Positions 1 through 7,233 of a stretch of DNA of 64,000 nt are shown one piece after another (position 1 is the stretch's first letter; each line of letters starts with the position of its first letter). The notes beneath the pieces are model-generated. The model made no database searches and was not told the DNA's origin. It was given only the letters and a program-made list of their open reading frames with translations. This stretch comes from Thermoleophilia bacterium (GTDB lineage Bacteria; Actinomycetota; Thermoleophilia; Gaiellales; Gaiellaceae): contig JAHDVS010000012.1 of NCBI GenBank assembly GCA_023382435.1, forward strand, positions 1 to 64,000. The letters run 5' to 3'. A program made the translations under genes and the position numbers.

Positions 1-80
1 CGCGTTTCGACCCGATCGGGCACTACCCCCGCCCGGCCGGGGCCCGCCTCGCGGTCTACGCGCCCCCGACCGCCCCAGGA

Positions 81-123
81 GCCGGCGGTACCGCCGGCGG
101 TGCCAGGCACGTGCCTGGCACCG
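81..123. repeat. Two adjacent perfect palindromes
   Basis: Positions 81-98 form an 18-base perfect palindrome centred on GGTACC. Positions 98-123 form a second, 26-base perfect palindrome made of GGTGCCAGGCAC and its reverse complement. They lie just beyond the stop of the minus-strand exporter gene. They may act as a bidirectional terminator or be a REP-like repeat. Bases 1-80 could be the tail of a plus-strand gene, but no clear stop was found, so none is called. Confidence 0.6.
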
Positions 124-138
124 GTTCCAGCGCGCGGC

Positions 139-1035
139 TCAGTCGACGACGCCCATCTGTGTCCGTCGCGGGCGCGCGATCACGATCCCGGCCGCGATCA
201 CGATCCCGCCGGCGATCGCGAGCGGGCCCATCCGCTCGCCGAGCGCGACGACCGCGAACGCGGCCCCCAGGAATGGCTGCAGGTTCGAGTAGAGCGCGGC
301 CCGGTTCGCCCCGACCCGCTCGATCGCGGTGAACCAGAGCACGTTCGTGACGACGAATGAGAGCAGCATGCTGTAGAGGAGCGCCCCCCAGGCGAGCGTC
401 GAGATCGCTCCCCAGTCCTGCCCGGAGAGCTGCGGCAGCGCCGTCAGGACGAGCGGCAAGCTCGCCGCGAGCCCGACGACCGCGCTGAACCGGTACGGCG
501 AGTAGCGGCGCAGAAACCCCACCGCGAGCACGGAGTAGATCGCCCAGGAGAGCGGCGCCCCGAGGCCGATCAGGACCCCGCCGAGGTCGCCCGAGAGCCC
601 GCCCTCGGCCTCGGCGGCAACGAGCGCGACGCCGCCGAACGACACGGCCGCGGCCAGCCAGTAGCGCCGCTGCGCCTGCTCGGTGCGCAAAAGCAGCGAG
701 GCGACGCCGACGAGCACGGGCATCGTCCCGAACAGGAGTGCGATCGTCGCGGCGTTCGTCCGCTCGACCCCGTAGGCGAAGCTGACCTGGTTCAGGTAGA
801 GGCAGACCGCCACGGCGCCGAACAGGAGCGGCAGGTCGCGCGTGCGCATCCGCAGCGTGCCCTCGTGGCCGTAGGTGATCGCGGCGAACACGAGCGAGCC
901 GACCCCGAAGCGTGCGGTCGCGTAGGCGAGCGGCTCGAATCCGTGCGTGAGCGCGTACTTGATCACGGCGAAATGGAAGCTCCAGATCAGCACCGTGATC
1001 AGGAGCAGCACGTCCGCGGGCAGACGGTGGCGCAC
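139..1035 (-). CDS. EamA/DMT-family membrane exporter
   Basis: This 298-residue integral membrane protein of the drug/metabolite transporter (EamA) family probably exports a small metabolite; the substrate cannot be read from sequence. It shows about ten hydrophobic helices arranged as two EamA repeats, starting with an N-terminal VLLLITVLIWSF helix, at the usual family length. The reading frame runs further upstream, but the extension is arginine/proline-rich and antisense to other genes. The GTG at 1035 is preferred because a TATCCT hexamer lies 7 bases upstream on the minus strand, which suggests a leaderless transcript. It is divergent from the gene at 1071. Confidence 0.85.
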   Translation of the reverse strand: MRHRLPADVLLLITVLIWSFHFAVIKYALTHGFEPLAYATARFGVGSLVFAAITYGHEGTLRMRTRDLPLLFGAVAVCLYLNQVSFAYGVERTNAATIALLFGTMPVLVGVASLLLRTEQAQRRYWLAAAVSFGGVALVAAEAEGGLSGDLGGVLIGLGAPLSWAIYSVLAVGFLRRYSPYRFSAVVGLAASLPLVLTALPQLSGQDWGAISTLAWGALLYSMLLSFVVTNVLWFTAIERVGANRAALYSNLQPFLGAAFAVVALGERMGPLAIAGGIVIAAGIVIARPRRTQMGVVD

Positions 1036-1070
1036 GGCCGCGAGGATATCCCGCTGGTAAGGTGCGGCCG

Positions 1071-1349
1071 ATGGCGGAGCCTCGCGACCCCACGATCGCG
1101 GACGTCCAGACGCTCGTCTGCGCCGCGACGCCGCATTTCGCGTTCCAGATCCGCGCCCGGGTGCGCGATCTCGTTCGCGACCTCGGCCCCGAGCATCCGA
1201 CCCGCCGCTTCGGCGAGGAGCAGATCGCGCTGCTGGAGCGCCTCGGCTACGCGACGTCGAAGGCGGCGGAGGGACCGCTCGAGCCGGCGACCCGGCTCGG
1301 CTGGGAGACGATCCCGAGCCACCGCCCGGTCCGCGCCGAGCGCCGCTGA
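1071..1349 (+). CDS. Small conserved-looking protein of unknown function
   Basis: This 92-residue soluble protein has no recognised domain. It is rich in Arg, Glu and Pro, begins MAEPRDPTIADVQTL and has no membrane segment or cysteine cluster. The ATG at 1071 is chosen over the in-frame GTG at 1062 because TAAGGT lies 7 bases before it. Its TGA overlaps the ATG of the following FabL-like gene by one base, so the two are very likely cotranscribed. A role linked to that reductase is possible only by association. Confidence 0.65.
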   Translation: MAEPRDPTIADVQTLVCAATPHFAFQIRARVRDLVRDLGPEHPTRRFGEEQIALLERLGYATSKAAEGPLEPATRLGWETIPSHRPVRAERR

Positions 1350-2095
1350 TGGGCCAGCCCTTCGAGGGCAAGTCCGTCCTCGTGACGGGCGGCTCGCGGG
1401 GCATCGGCAGGGAGATCGCGCTTCGCTTCGCCGCGCTCGGCGCCACCCGCGTCGCGATCGGCTACCTGCGCGGCGACGAGGCCGCGGCCGCGACCGCCGG
1501 CGAGCTCGACGCGCTCGGCGCCGAGCCGGTGCTCCTGCGCGGCAACGTGGGCGACCCGGAGCGGGTCGCGGAGCTGCTCGAGCAGGCGGGGCCGCTCGAC
1601 GTGATCGTCGGGAACGCCGCCACCGGGGTGATCCGCCCCGCGCTCGAGCTCGAGGAGCGCCACTGGGACTGGACGCTGAACGCGAACGCCCGCTCGATCT
1701 TCACGCTCGCCCGCCTCGCCGCCCCGTCGATGCCGCCGGGCTCGTCGATCGTCGCGATCTCGAGCCTCGGCGCCGCCCGGGTGCTCGAGGACTACGTGCT
1801 GGTCGGCGTCTCCAAGGCCGCCGTCGAGGCGCTCGTGCGCTACCTCGCCGTCGAGCTGGCCCCTCGCGAGATCCGCGTCAACGCCGTCTCGGGCGGGCTG
1901 GTCGAGACCGGTGCCCTCGACCATTTCCCGCAGCGCGAGCAGATGCTTGCCTACTACCGCAGCCGCACCCCGGCCGGGCGACTCGTCGAGCCGCGCGACG
2001 TGGCGGACGCGGTCTGCTTCCTCTGCTCGCCGGCTGCGGCCATGATCCGCGGCCAGACGCTCGTCGTCGACGGCGGGTATTCGATCCTCGCCTGA
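1349..2095 (+). CDS. fabL: FabL-type enoyl-ACP reductase (SDR family)
   Basis: This 248-residue short-chain dehydrogenase most closely resembles FabL, the NADPH-dependent enoyl-ACP reductase III that completes fatty-acid elongation in the cytosol. The cofactor motif TGGSRGIG is at residues 13-20. The active-site pair is Tyr149 and Lys156, with the six-residue spacing typical of FabL rather than the three-residue spacing of classical SDRs. The stretches RPALELEERHWDW, NAVSGG, HFPQRE and MIRGQTLVVDGG also follow FabL. It is translationally coupled to the upstream 92-residue gene. A different enoyl or ketoacyl substrate cannot be excluded. Confidence 0.8.
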   Translation: MGQPFEGKSVLVTGGSRGIGREIALRFAALGATRVAIGYLRGDEAAAATAGELDALGAEPVLLRGNVGDPERVAELLEQAGPLDVIVGNAATGVIRPALELEERHWDWTLNANARSIFTLARLAAPSMPPGSSIVAISSLGAARVLEDYVLVGVSKAAVEALVRYLAVELAPREIRVNAVSGGLVETGALDHFPQREQMLAYYRSRTPAGRLVEPRDVADAVCFLCSPAAAMIRGQTLVVDGGYSILA

Positions 2096-2136
2096 GGGCG
2101 GGGCAAGACCCGCCCCACGACGTGAGGGCCGCGGCA
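2096..2136. repeat. Hairpin with tail like the 38.7/51.9 kb repeat
   Basis: GGGCGGG (2096-2102) pairs with CCCGCCC (2109-2115) directly after the fabL stop, so it may terminate that transcript. The following bases, ACGACGTGAGGGCCGCG, resemble the terminal sequence of the inverted-repeat elements at 38.7 and 51.9 kb. This suggests a degenerate relative. Confidence 0.4.
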
Positions 2137-2152
2137 CGCTATGGCGGGTACC

Positions 2153-2172
2153 ATTTCGTTGCGTAACGAAAT
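2153..2172. promoter_or_regulatory. Inverted-repeat operator for the MarR repressor
   Basis: ATTTCGTT (2153-2160), spacer GCGT and AACGAAAT (2165-2172) form a perfect 8-4-8 inverted repeat. It overlaps the start region of the exporter gene and lies just past a TACCAT candidate -10 (2149-2154). The exporter is overlapped at its end by a MarR-family gene, so this is the natural site for autoregulation. Binding is inferred. Confidence 0.7.
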
Positions 2173-3625
2173 GAATGATCGGAGCATCTATCCGCTCGGT
2201 AAGCGCCGTACCCTGATCGTGCTCGCGGGAACGCTCCTCGGCATGCTCGTCGCGTCGCTCAATCAGACGCTCGCGGCGACGGCGATGCCGATCATCGTCG
2301 AGGAGCTGGGCGGGCTCGACCATTACTCCTGGGTGTTTTCCGCGTACGTGCTCGGTGCGACCGTGTCGATTCCCCTGTACGGGAAGCTCTCGGACCTCTA
2401 CGGGCGCCGCCCGCTCTTCCTGGCGGCGATCCTGCTCTTCTCCGCGGGCTCGATCGTCTCCGGGCTCGCGTCCTCGATGGAGCAGCTCGTGGCCGGCCGA
2501 ACCGTCCAGGGGATCGGTGCCGGGGGCCTGGTCCCGATCGGGATCGCCGTGATCGGCGACATCATCGCTCCGCGAGAGCGCGGCCGCTGGCAGGCCGTGA
2601 ACGGCACCGTGTTCGCCGCTTCCGCGGTCGGCGGGCCGACCCTCGGCGGCTGGATCGCCGACAACGCCTCCTGGAGGCTCGCGTTCTTCGTCAGTCTGCC
2701 GCTCGCCGTCCTCGCTCTCGTCGTCGTCTGGTTCGGCTTCGGCCGGCGCGAGCGCGGAGTGCGGCGGCGCGTCGACTACCCGGGCGCGATCCTGCTCACG
2801 CTCGGCACGGGCGCGGGTCTGGTCGCAGCCTCGTCGGGCGGGGTCGACTACCCGTGGACGTCTCCAGCGATCCTGCTCACGCTCGGCGCGTCCGCCCTCC
2901 TACTCGCCGCGTTCTTCGCCTGGGAGCGGCATGCACCGGAGCCACTCGTGCCCCTGCAGCTCTTGCGGGGCCGCACGATCGCCACGGCCGAGACGGCGCT
3001 GTTCGCGCTGGGCGCGGCCACGTTCGGCACCGTCACGTTCGTGCCGCTGTTCGTCCAGGGGGTCTTGCGCGAGAGCGCGACGAGCGCGGGGGCGGTGATC
3101 ACGCCGCTCATGCTGTCGTGGATCGGCGCCGGCGCGGTCGCCGGCCAGGTGGTGGCCCGTACCGGCCGCCCGCGGCCCGTCCTGCTCGCCGGCCCGCCCC
3201 TGATCGCGGCCGGCTTCGTCCTGCTCGCGCTCATGGGTACCGACGCCTCCGTCGGTGACGCGATCATCGGGGTCTCGGTGCTCGGTGCCGGGGTGGGCCT
3301 GATGATGCAGACGCTGGTCGTCGTCGTACAGAACGCCGCGCCGCAAGAGCTGATGGGGGCGGCGACTGCGTCCGCGCAGTTCTCCCGCTGGCTCGGAGCC
3401 GCCCTGGGAGTGACCCTGATGGGCGCCGTCGTTGCCGCCCGCCTCGGCAACCCGTCCTCGGCGGCGGCATCCCCGGCCGAGCTGGCCGCAGCGATCCATC
3501 CCGCGTTCCTGCTCGCGGTCGGCACCGCCGTGCTCGCGGGCGTCGCCACGATCCTGCTTCCGGACACGAAGCTGAGGAAGCGGTTCGACGCGACCGAGAT
3601 CGCGCTGGCGGCGCGGGCTCGATGA
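2171..3625 (+). CDS. MFS multidrug exporter, DHA2 (14-helix) family
   Basis: This 484-residue major facilitator superfamily permease of the EmrB/QacA type expels drugs or toxic metabolites by proton antiport. Visible features are the motif SDLYGRRP after helix 2, GIGAGGLVPIG and GPTLGGWIAD, with about 14 hydrophobic segments. An ATG at 2141 would add ten residues. The ATG at 2171 is preferred because a candidate -10 and the operator would otherwise lie inside the coding sequence. The gene ends in an ATGA overlap with the MarR gene. The pair is a classic substrate-induced efflux unit. Confidence 0.88.
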   Translation: MNDRSIYPLGKRRTLIVLAGTLLGMLVASLNQTLAATAMPIIVEELGGLDHYSWVFSAYVLGATVSIPLYGKLSDLYGRRPLFLAAILLFSAGSIVSGLASSMEQLVAGRTVQGIGAGGLVPIGIAVIGDIIAPRERGRWQAVNGTVFAASAVGGPTLGGWIADNASWRLAFFVSLPLAVLALVVVWFGFGRRERGVRRRVDYPGAILLTLGTGAGLVAASSGGVDYPWTSPAILLTLGASALLLAAFFAWERHAPEPLVPLQLLRGRTIATAETALFALGAATFGTVTFVPLFVQGVLRESATSAGAVITPLMLSWIGAGAVAGQVVARTGRPRPVLLAGPPLIAAGFVLLALMGTDASVGDAIIGVSVLGAGVGLMMQTLVVVVQNAAPQELMGAATASAQFSRWLGAALGVTLMGAVVAARLGNPSSAAASPAELAAAIHPAFLLAVGTAVLAGVATILLPDTKLRKRFDATEIALAARAR

Positions 3626-4080
3626 CTCGCGTGGAGCTCGAGCGGATGGCGGAGGCGATCGTTCGCCTGCGCGCCGAGATCCTCCGCAGGCGCGACACCG
3701 AGACCCTCCCCGCAGCCGAGCTGACGACACCGCAGGCGCTCGCGCTCCGGTCGATCGTGCTGGAGGGCCCCTTGCGGGTGGGCGCGCTCGCGGACGCGCT
3801 CGGCGTCTCTGTCGCGACCGCGAGCCGCACCGTGGACACGCTCGCGGCCAGGGGCCTGGCCCGCCGCCAGCCCGACCCGGCCGACGCTCGCGCCGTGCGC
3901 GTCTGCGCGACCGCGCGCGGCAAGAAGGAGCACGCGGTGCGCCGGGAGCGGTTCGCCAGCGCCCTCGAGCGGCTGCTCGACGAGCTGTCCGAGCACGAGC
4001 GCCGTCAGCTCGCTGCCTCCCTGGAGACGGTCGGGCGGCTGCTTGCGCCGCAGCCAGATGTCGACCGGGAGGCGAGCTGA
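3622..4080 (+). CDS. MarR-family transcriptional regulator
   Basis: This 152-residue winged-helix regulator contains the MarR core: VGALADALGVSVATASRTVDTLAARGLARR is a helix-turn-helix plus recognition helix, and DPADARAVRVCAT forms the wing. The ends are helical dimerisation segments. It overlaps the MFS exporter stop by four bases, so the two are cotranslated. The perfect inverted repeat at the exporter start is the likely operator, which would make it an autorepressor released by an exported ligand. Confidence 0.88.
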   Translation: MTRVELERMAEAIVRLRAEILRRRDTETLPAAELTTPQALALRSIVLEGPLRVGALADALGVSVATASRTVDTLAARGLARRQPDPADARAVRVCATARGKKEHAVRRERFASALERLLDELSEHERRQLAASLETVGRLLAPQPDVDREAS

Positions 4081-4100
4081 CCCGGGCCGGTCACGGCACC

Positions 4101-4337
4101 GTGGCGCGACTCGCGCTCGCGGCGGGGATCGTCGCGTTCGCGCTGTCCCTTGCCCTCTACCTCTACACGCTCTCCCCGAGCCTCAGCATCGTCGTCGCGG
4201 CAGCCTTCATCGCGGGCGGGGCTGTGGGGCGGCGACGGGCGCTGGAGCCGATTGCGCGAGCGGCCGCCCACGCGTTCCTGGCGGGCGGTGTCGCGGGCGC
4301 GGTCGCCGCGCTCGTGCTTGCCGCTCTGGAGAGCTAG
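4101..4337 (+). CDS. Small two-helix membrane protein
   Basis: This 78-residue protein has two or three hydrophobic segments (IVAFALSLALYLYTL and SIVVAAAFIAGGAVG near the N-terminus, FLAGGVAGAVAALVLAAL at the end) joined by a basic GRRRALEP loop. No family is recognised. The GTG start at 4101 follows the MarR gene by 20 bases, so it may be the third gene of that operon. It converges with the gene at 4341-4634, with three bases between the stops. Confidence 0.6.
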   Translation: MARLALAAGIVAFALSLALYLYTLSPSLSIVVAAAFIAGGAVGRRRALEPIARAAAHAFLAGGVAGAVAALVLAALES

Positions 4338-4340
4338 CCT

Positions 4341-4634
4341 CTAGCGCTCGCCCATGAACCCCTGACGCGCCGCCGACACGAGCGCGACCGCCTCCGGGAA
4401 GAGCACGCGCATGGCGTCGCGGAGAGCGAGCGCCTGCTCGTCGACTGCCCCGGTGACGCCGATCCTCTGCAGAGCCGCACCGGTCAGCTCGACCGCGGTG
4501 TTGAGGGTCAGCGTCGCGAACTGCTCGCGCTGCGACTCCTGCATCGCCTCGGTCTGCCGCTCGGCGAACTCACGCAGGCCGCGCATCAGCTCCTCCGGGT
4601 CGCCTCCGAACGGGAATCCGAACCCACCTTCCAT
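4341..4634 (-). CDS. Hypothetical protein, 97 residues
   Basis: This protein starts with a short Gly/Phe/Pro-rich segment (MEGGFGFPFGG) followed by an amphipathic helical region ending RQGFMGER. No catalytic motif or membrane helix is seen. The start is well supported by AAAGGAG about eight bases upstream. It lies 20 bases downstream of the 182-residue gene on the same strand, so the two probably form an operon. The function is unknown. Confidence 0.65.
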   Translation of the reverse strand: MEGGFGFPFGGDPEELMRGLREFAERQTEAMQESQREQFATLTLNTAVELTGAALQRIGVTGAVDEQALALRDAMRVLFPEAVALVSAARQGFMGER

Positions 4635-4654
4635 CAGGCTCCTTTCGCCTGGCC

Positions 4655-5203
4655 CTACGCGAGGGGCACCTTGTGGTTTCGCAGCACGTCCGACGCTAGC
4701 GCTTCGACGGCGCCCGTGCCGGACGTCATCGCAGCCGCGAACGGCGAGCGGCCGACCTCGCCGAGCGTCCGCTCGAGCTGAACCGCCGCCGTCCCGATCG
4801 CGTCGAGGTACCCGGGGCTCGCAACCCGGGGCGGTGCAACCACCCGCTCGAGCTCGGCCGCAGCTGCTACCGCCATCTCGATCCCCTCCGGTCGCTCCGA
4901 GCACGCAAGCCCGGCGAGCCGCGCTCCAAGGGCCGGCAGGTCGCCTCCGCCCGCGCTCTCCCTCGCGAGCTCGCAGAGCCCGACGATCGAGGCGGCTTCC
5001 CGCACGACCTGCCGATCGGCGAGCGGGTGACAGCCTGCGGAGAGCACGAGCCAGGTGAGCGTCTCGCCGCGACGGTAGGCGCACAGGTACACGCGCAGCC
5101 CCTCGGCGGGCTCGGCGGCGACGACGCCGGCCAGCTCCTCCCCGACGTCGAGAAAGGCGCGCGCCGCTTCGGCGGCGGCACCGAGCTCGTCCTCCAGGGC
5201 CAT
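4655..5203 (-). CDS. Hypothetical protein, 182 residues
   Basis: This Ala/Glu/Leu-rich soluble protein is predicted to be largely helical. It has a central segment (LRVYLCAYRRGETLTWLVLS) that looks like a beta sheet and no recognisable domain. The ATG at 5203 has a TATCCT hexamer 7 bases upstream and no Shine-Dalgarno, matching the leaderless pattern. It is followed by the 97-residue gene and divergent from the coiled-coil gene at 5258, whose own TACGAT box is nearby. Confidence 0.65.
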   Translation of the reverse strand: MALEDELGAAAEAARAFLDVGEELAGVVAAEPAEGLRVYLCAYRRGETLTWLVLSAGCHPLADRQVVREAASIVGLCELARESAGGGDLPALGARLAGLACSERPEGIEMAVAAAAELERVVAPPRVASPGYLDAIGTAAVQLERTLGEVGRSPFAAAMTSGTGAVEALASDVLRNHKVPLA

Positions 5204-5257
5204 CGCGGCAAGGATAGTCGGCCGCCGGCATCGCACCGGTAGGCCTACGATGGGGGC

Positions 5258-6610
5258 ATGGTCGCGGGCATCGAGATCCTGCTCGCCGTGAGCGTCGCAG
5301 CCGCCTCGCTGGCGTTCGCCGGGGTAGCGGCCGGCCGCGCGCCCGAGCGAGCGCTGTTCTTGCTGACGGTGGCGCTGGTCGCCGCGGCGGGTGTCGCGGC
5401 GGTCGTTCTGGCGGTGGCGCTGGCCGCCGAGCGCTGGGACTGGGAACCGCTCGCTCTCGCCTTCGGCGGTATTGCCGCCGCTGCGGCCGCGGGCGCCGGG
5501 GCGCTCGGCGTCGCCCGCGGGCTCGAGCACGTCCGCGCGGTCGAGCGGGCGGGGGAGCGCGCGCTCGAGCGCCTGCAGGGGACGATCGACGAGCACGCGT
5601 TGCGCCGCGCCAAGGAGCTCGAGCACACGCTCGCCCGCGAGCGCGCCGAGACGCTGCACCTCATCGCCGAGCAGGAGCGGGCACTCCGGGAGGAGCGGCG
5701 GGCCGAGGCGCGGGAGCAGGCCGAGCTGGCGCACGGGGGGCTGATGCAGGAGGTGGCGGAGACGCAGGAGCGGCTCGAGCGGCGGCTCGCAGCCTGGAGC
5801 GGCGACCTCGAGCGGGCGCAGCGGCACCTGAAGGTACGGCTCGAGGAGCTGATCCGCAAGCAGGCCGACGCGCTGCAGACGCACGAAGCGAGGCTGGCCG
5901 ATCACGCCGCCGAGGTGGCCGAGCTCGAGGATGTGCAACGCCAGGCGATCGGCAGGCTCAGCGGAGAGCTCGAGCGGGCGCTCGCCCAGGCGCTCGAGGA
6001 GACGCACGCGGAGATCGAGGCGCACGCGGCGGAGCGGCGGCGTGCGCTCCACGAGGTGAGCGAGCGGCTGCGCGCTCGCGAGCGCTCGATGCGGGAGCAG
6101 ATCCAGCGGGAGGAGGGCGAGGCGCGCGTCCAGCTCGCCCAGCAGCTCGAGGAGATCGAGCGGCGCCAGCTCGAGTCGCTCGCCCGGTCGATCGACCGGG
6201 CGGTGACCCGGCTCGGCGAGGAGGCGGAGCGCCGCTTCGACGTCCAGCTGCGGGAGTCACGGGAGCGCACGGCGGAGCGGCTCGGCCGCGAGCTCGAGCT
6301 GCAGATGGAGACGTTCACCCGAGGCGCGGAGCAGGAGGTCGCCGCGCGGATCGCGGACGCGACGCAGGTGGCGGCGGCGAAGCTGCAGCGCCAGCTCGAC
6401 GACGTGGTGCGTGCAGCCGAGGCGCAGACGGCGATCTCCAACGAGCGGATCCAGGAGCTGGCCACCCGCCTGGATCGGTCGCTCGCGGCCGCGCACGGGC
6501 GGTTGACCGAGTTCGAGGCGAACGTCGAGCTCGAGCTGGCCGCGAAGCTGGGCGAGATCGAGCGGGCGGTCAGGGCGGCCGAGCAGGCCGCCGAGCGCGA
6601 GCGAGCCTGA
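5258..6610 (+). CDS. Membrane-anchored coiled-coil protein
   Basis: This 450-residue protein has three hydrophobic segments in the first 95 residues. They are followed by about 350 residues of nearly uninterrupted charged heptad-like sequence rich in Arg, Glu, Ala, Leu and Gln, with no break for a globular domain. It is probably a membrane-tethered coiled-coil scaffold, conceptually like polar-growth or RmuC-like proteins, but no RmuC nuclease-fold motif is visible. The start has TACGAT 6 bases upstream. The function is unassigned. Confidence 0.75.
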   Translation: MVAGIEILLAVSVAAASLAFAGVAAGRAPERALFLLTVALVAAAGVAAVVLAVALAAERWDWEPLALAFGGIAAAAAAGAGALGVARGLEHVRAVERAGERALERLQGTIDEHALRRAKELEHTLARERAETLHLIAEQERALREERRAEAREQAELAHGGLMQEVAETQERLERRLAAWSGDLERAQRHLKVRLEELIRKQADALQTHEARLADHAAEVAELEDVQRQAIGRLSGELERALAQALEETHAEIEAHAAERRRALHEVSERLRARERSMREQIQREEGEARVQLAQQLEEIERRQLESLARSIDRAVTRLGEEAERRFDVQLRESRERTAERLGRELELQMETFTRGAEQEVAARIADATQVAAAKLQRQLDDVVRAAEAQTAISNERIQELATRLDRSLAAAHGRLTEFEANVELELAAKLGEIERAVRAAEQAAERERA

Positions 6611-6677
6611 CTCGCGGCCCGATGCCAGCGAACTTTTCCGCGCAGGGTTCGTCATAGCGAGCGAGAACCCCGATCTC

Positions 6678-6881
6678 ATGACGGAGGAGACGCAGACCCT
6701 CGAGCCGGAGCACGACGAGCGCCTGAAGGTGCAGAGCTGGCGCCTGCACGTGCTGATCGCGGCTGGGTACCCGATCGATCTCGCCGAGCGGATTGCCGGA
6801 AGCGACGCCGACCTGCACGATGCCGTCGAGCTCGTCGAGCAAGGGTGCACCGCCGAGGTCGCAGCGCAGATCCTGCTCTGA
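6678..6881 (+). CDS. Small hypothetical protein, 67 residues
   Basis: This acidic N-terminal segment (MTEETQTLEPEHDERLKVQ) is followed by two helices containing HVLIAAGYPIDLAERIAG and AVELVEQGCTAEVAAQILL. The second part looks like a small helical bundle of UBA-like size, but no family is claimed. Downstream is a serine-hydrolase remnant in another frame, so this small gene is the last intact one before xseA. Confidence 0.6.
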   Translation: MTEETQTLEPEHDERLKVQSWRLHVLIAAGYPIDLAERIAGSDADLHDAVELVEQGCTAEVAAQILL

Positions 6882-6914
6882 CGGCGGCGTTCACGGCGAT
6901 CCTCCCCGCTGACC

Positions 6915-7223
6915 TCACCGCGGAAGGCGTGCTCGGGCTCGACGAGCCGCGCCGCGCTGGCGGCGACGCTCGTGCCCCGCTTCCGCATCCGGCGCCACCT
7001 CGCGGTGGGGCTCGCCTGGCTGCTGATCGAGCGCGACGGGACACCGGCGCTGGCCTGGCACAACGGCGGCACCGGCGGCTTCCGCTCGTTCGTCGGGCTC
7101 TCCCGCGAGCCGCCGGCCGCCGTCGTGGTGCTGTCCGCCCGCGCCCGCTCCGTCGACCGGCTGGGGATGAGGCTGCTCGCGGCGCTCGGAGCGGGACCGG
7201 CCCGAGGGAGGCGGTCGCGCTAG
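6915..7223 (+). pseudogene. Remnant of a serine beta-lactamase-like hydrolase
   Basis: One frame reads ...RAALAATLVPRFRIRRHLAVGLAWLLIERDG then WHNGGTGGFRSFVGLS and VDRLGMRLLAALG. This matches the C-terminal third of class-C beta-lactamase/penicillin-binding hydrolases, including the HxG-type HNGGTGG motif. The N-terminal Ser-X-X-Lys nucleophile region is absent and no full-length frame exists. The gene is therefore truncated, leaving about 100 residues immediately before xseA. The left border is approximate. Confidence 0.65.
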
Positions 7224-7233
7224 GCTCCCGTTC

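Noticed and set aside
3-120. C-terminal tail of a plus-strand protein at the left edge (frame reading RFDPIGHYPRP)
   Set aside because: The frame runs into the antisense of the exporter gene without a well-placed stop, so the gene end cannot be defined.
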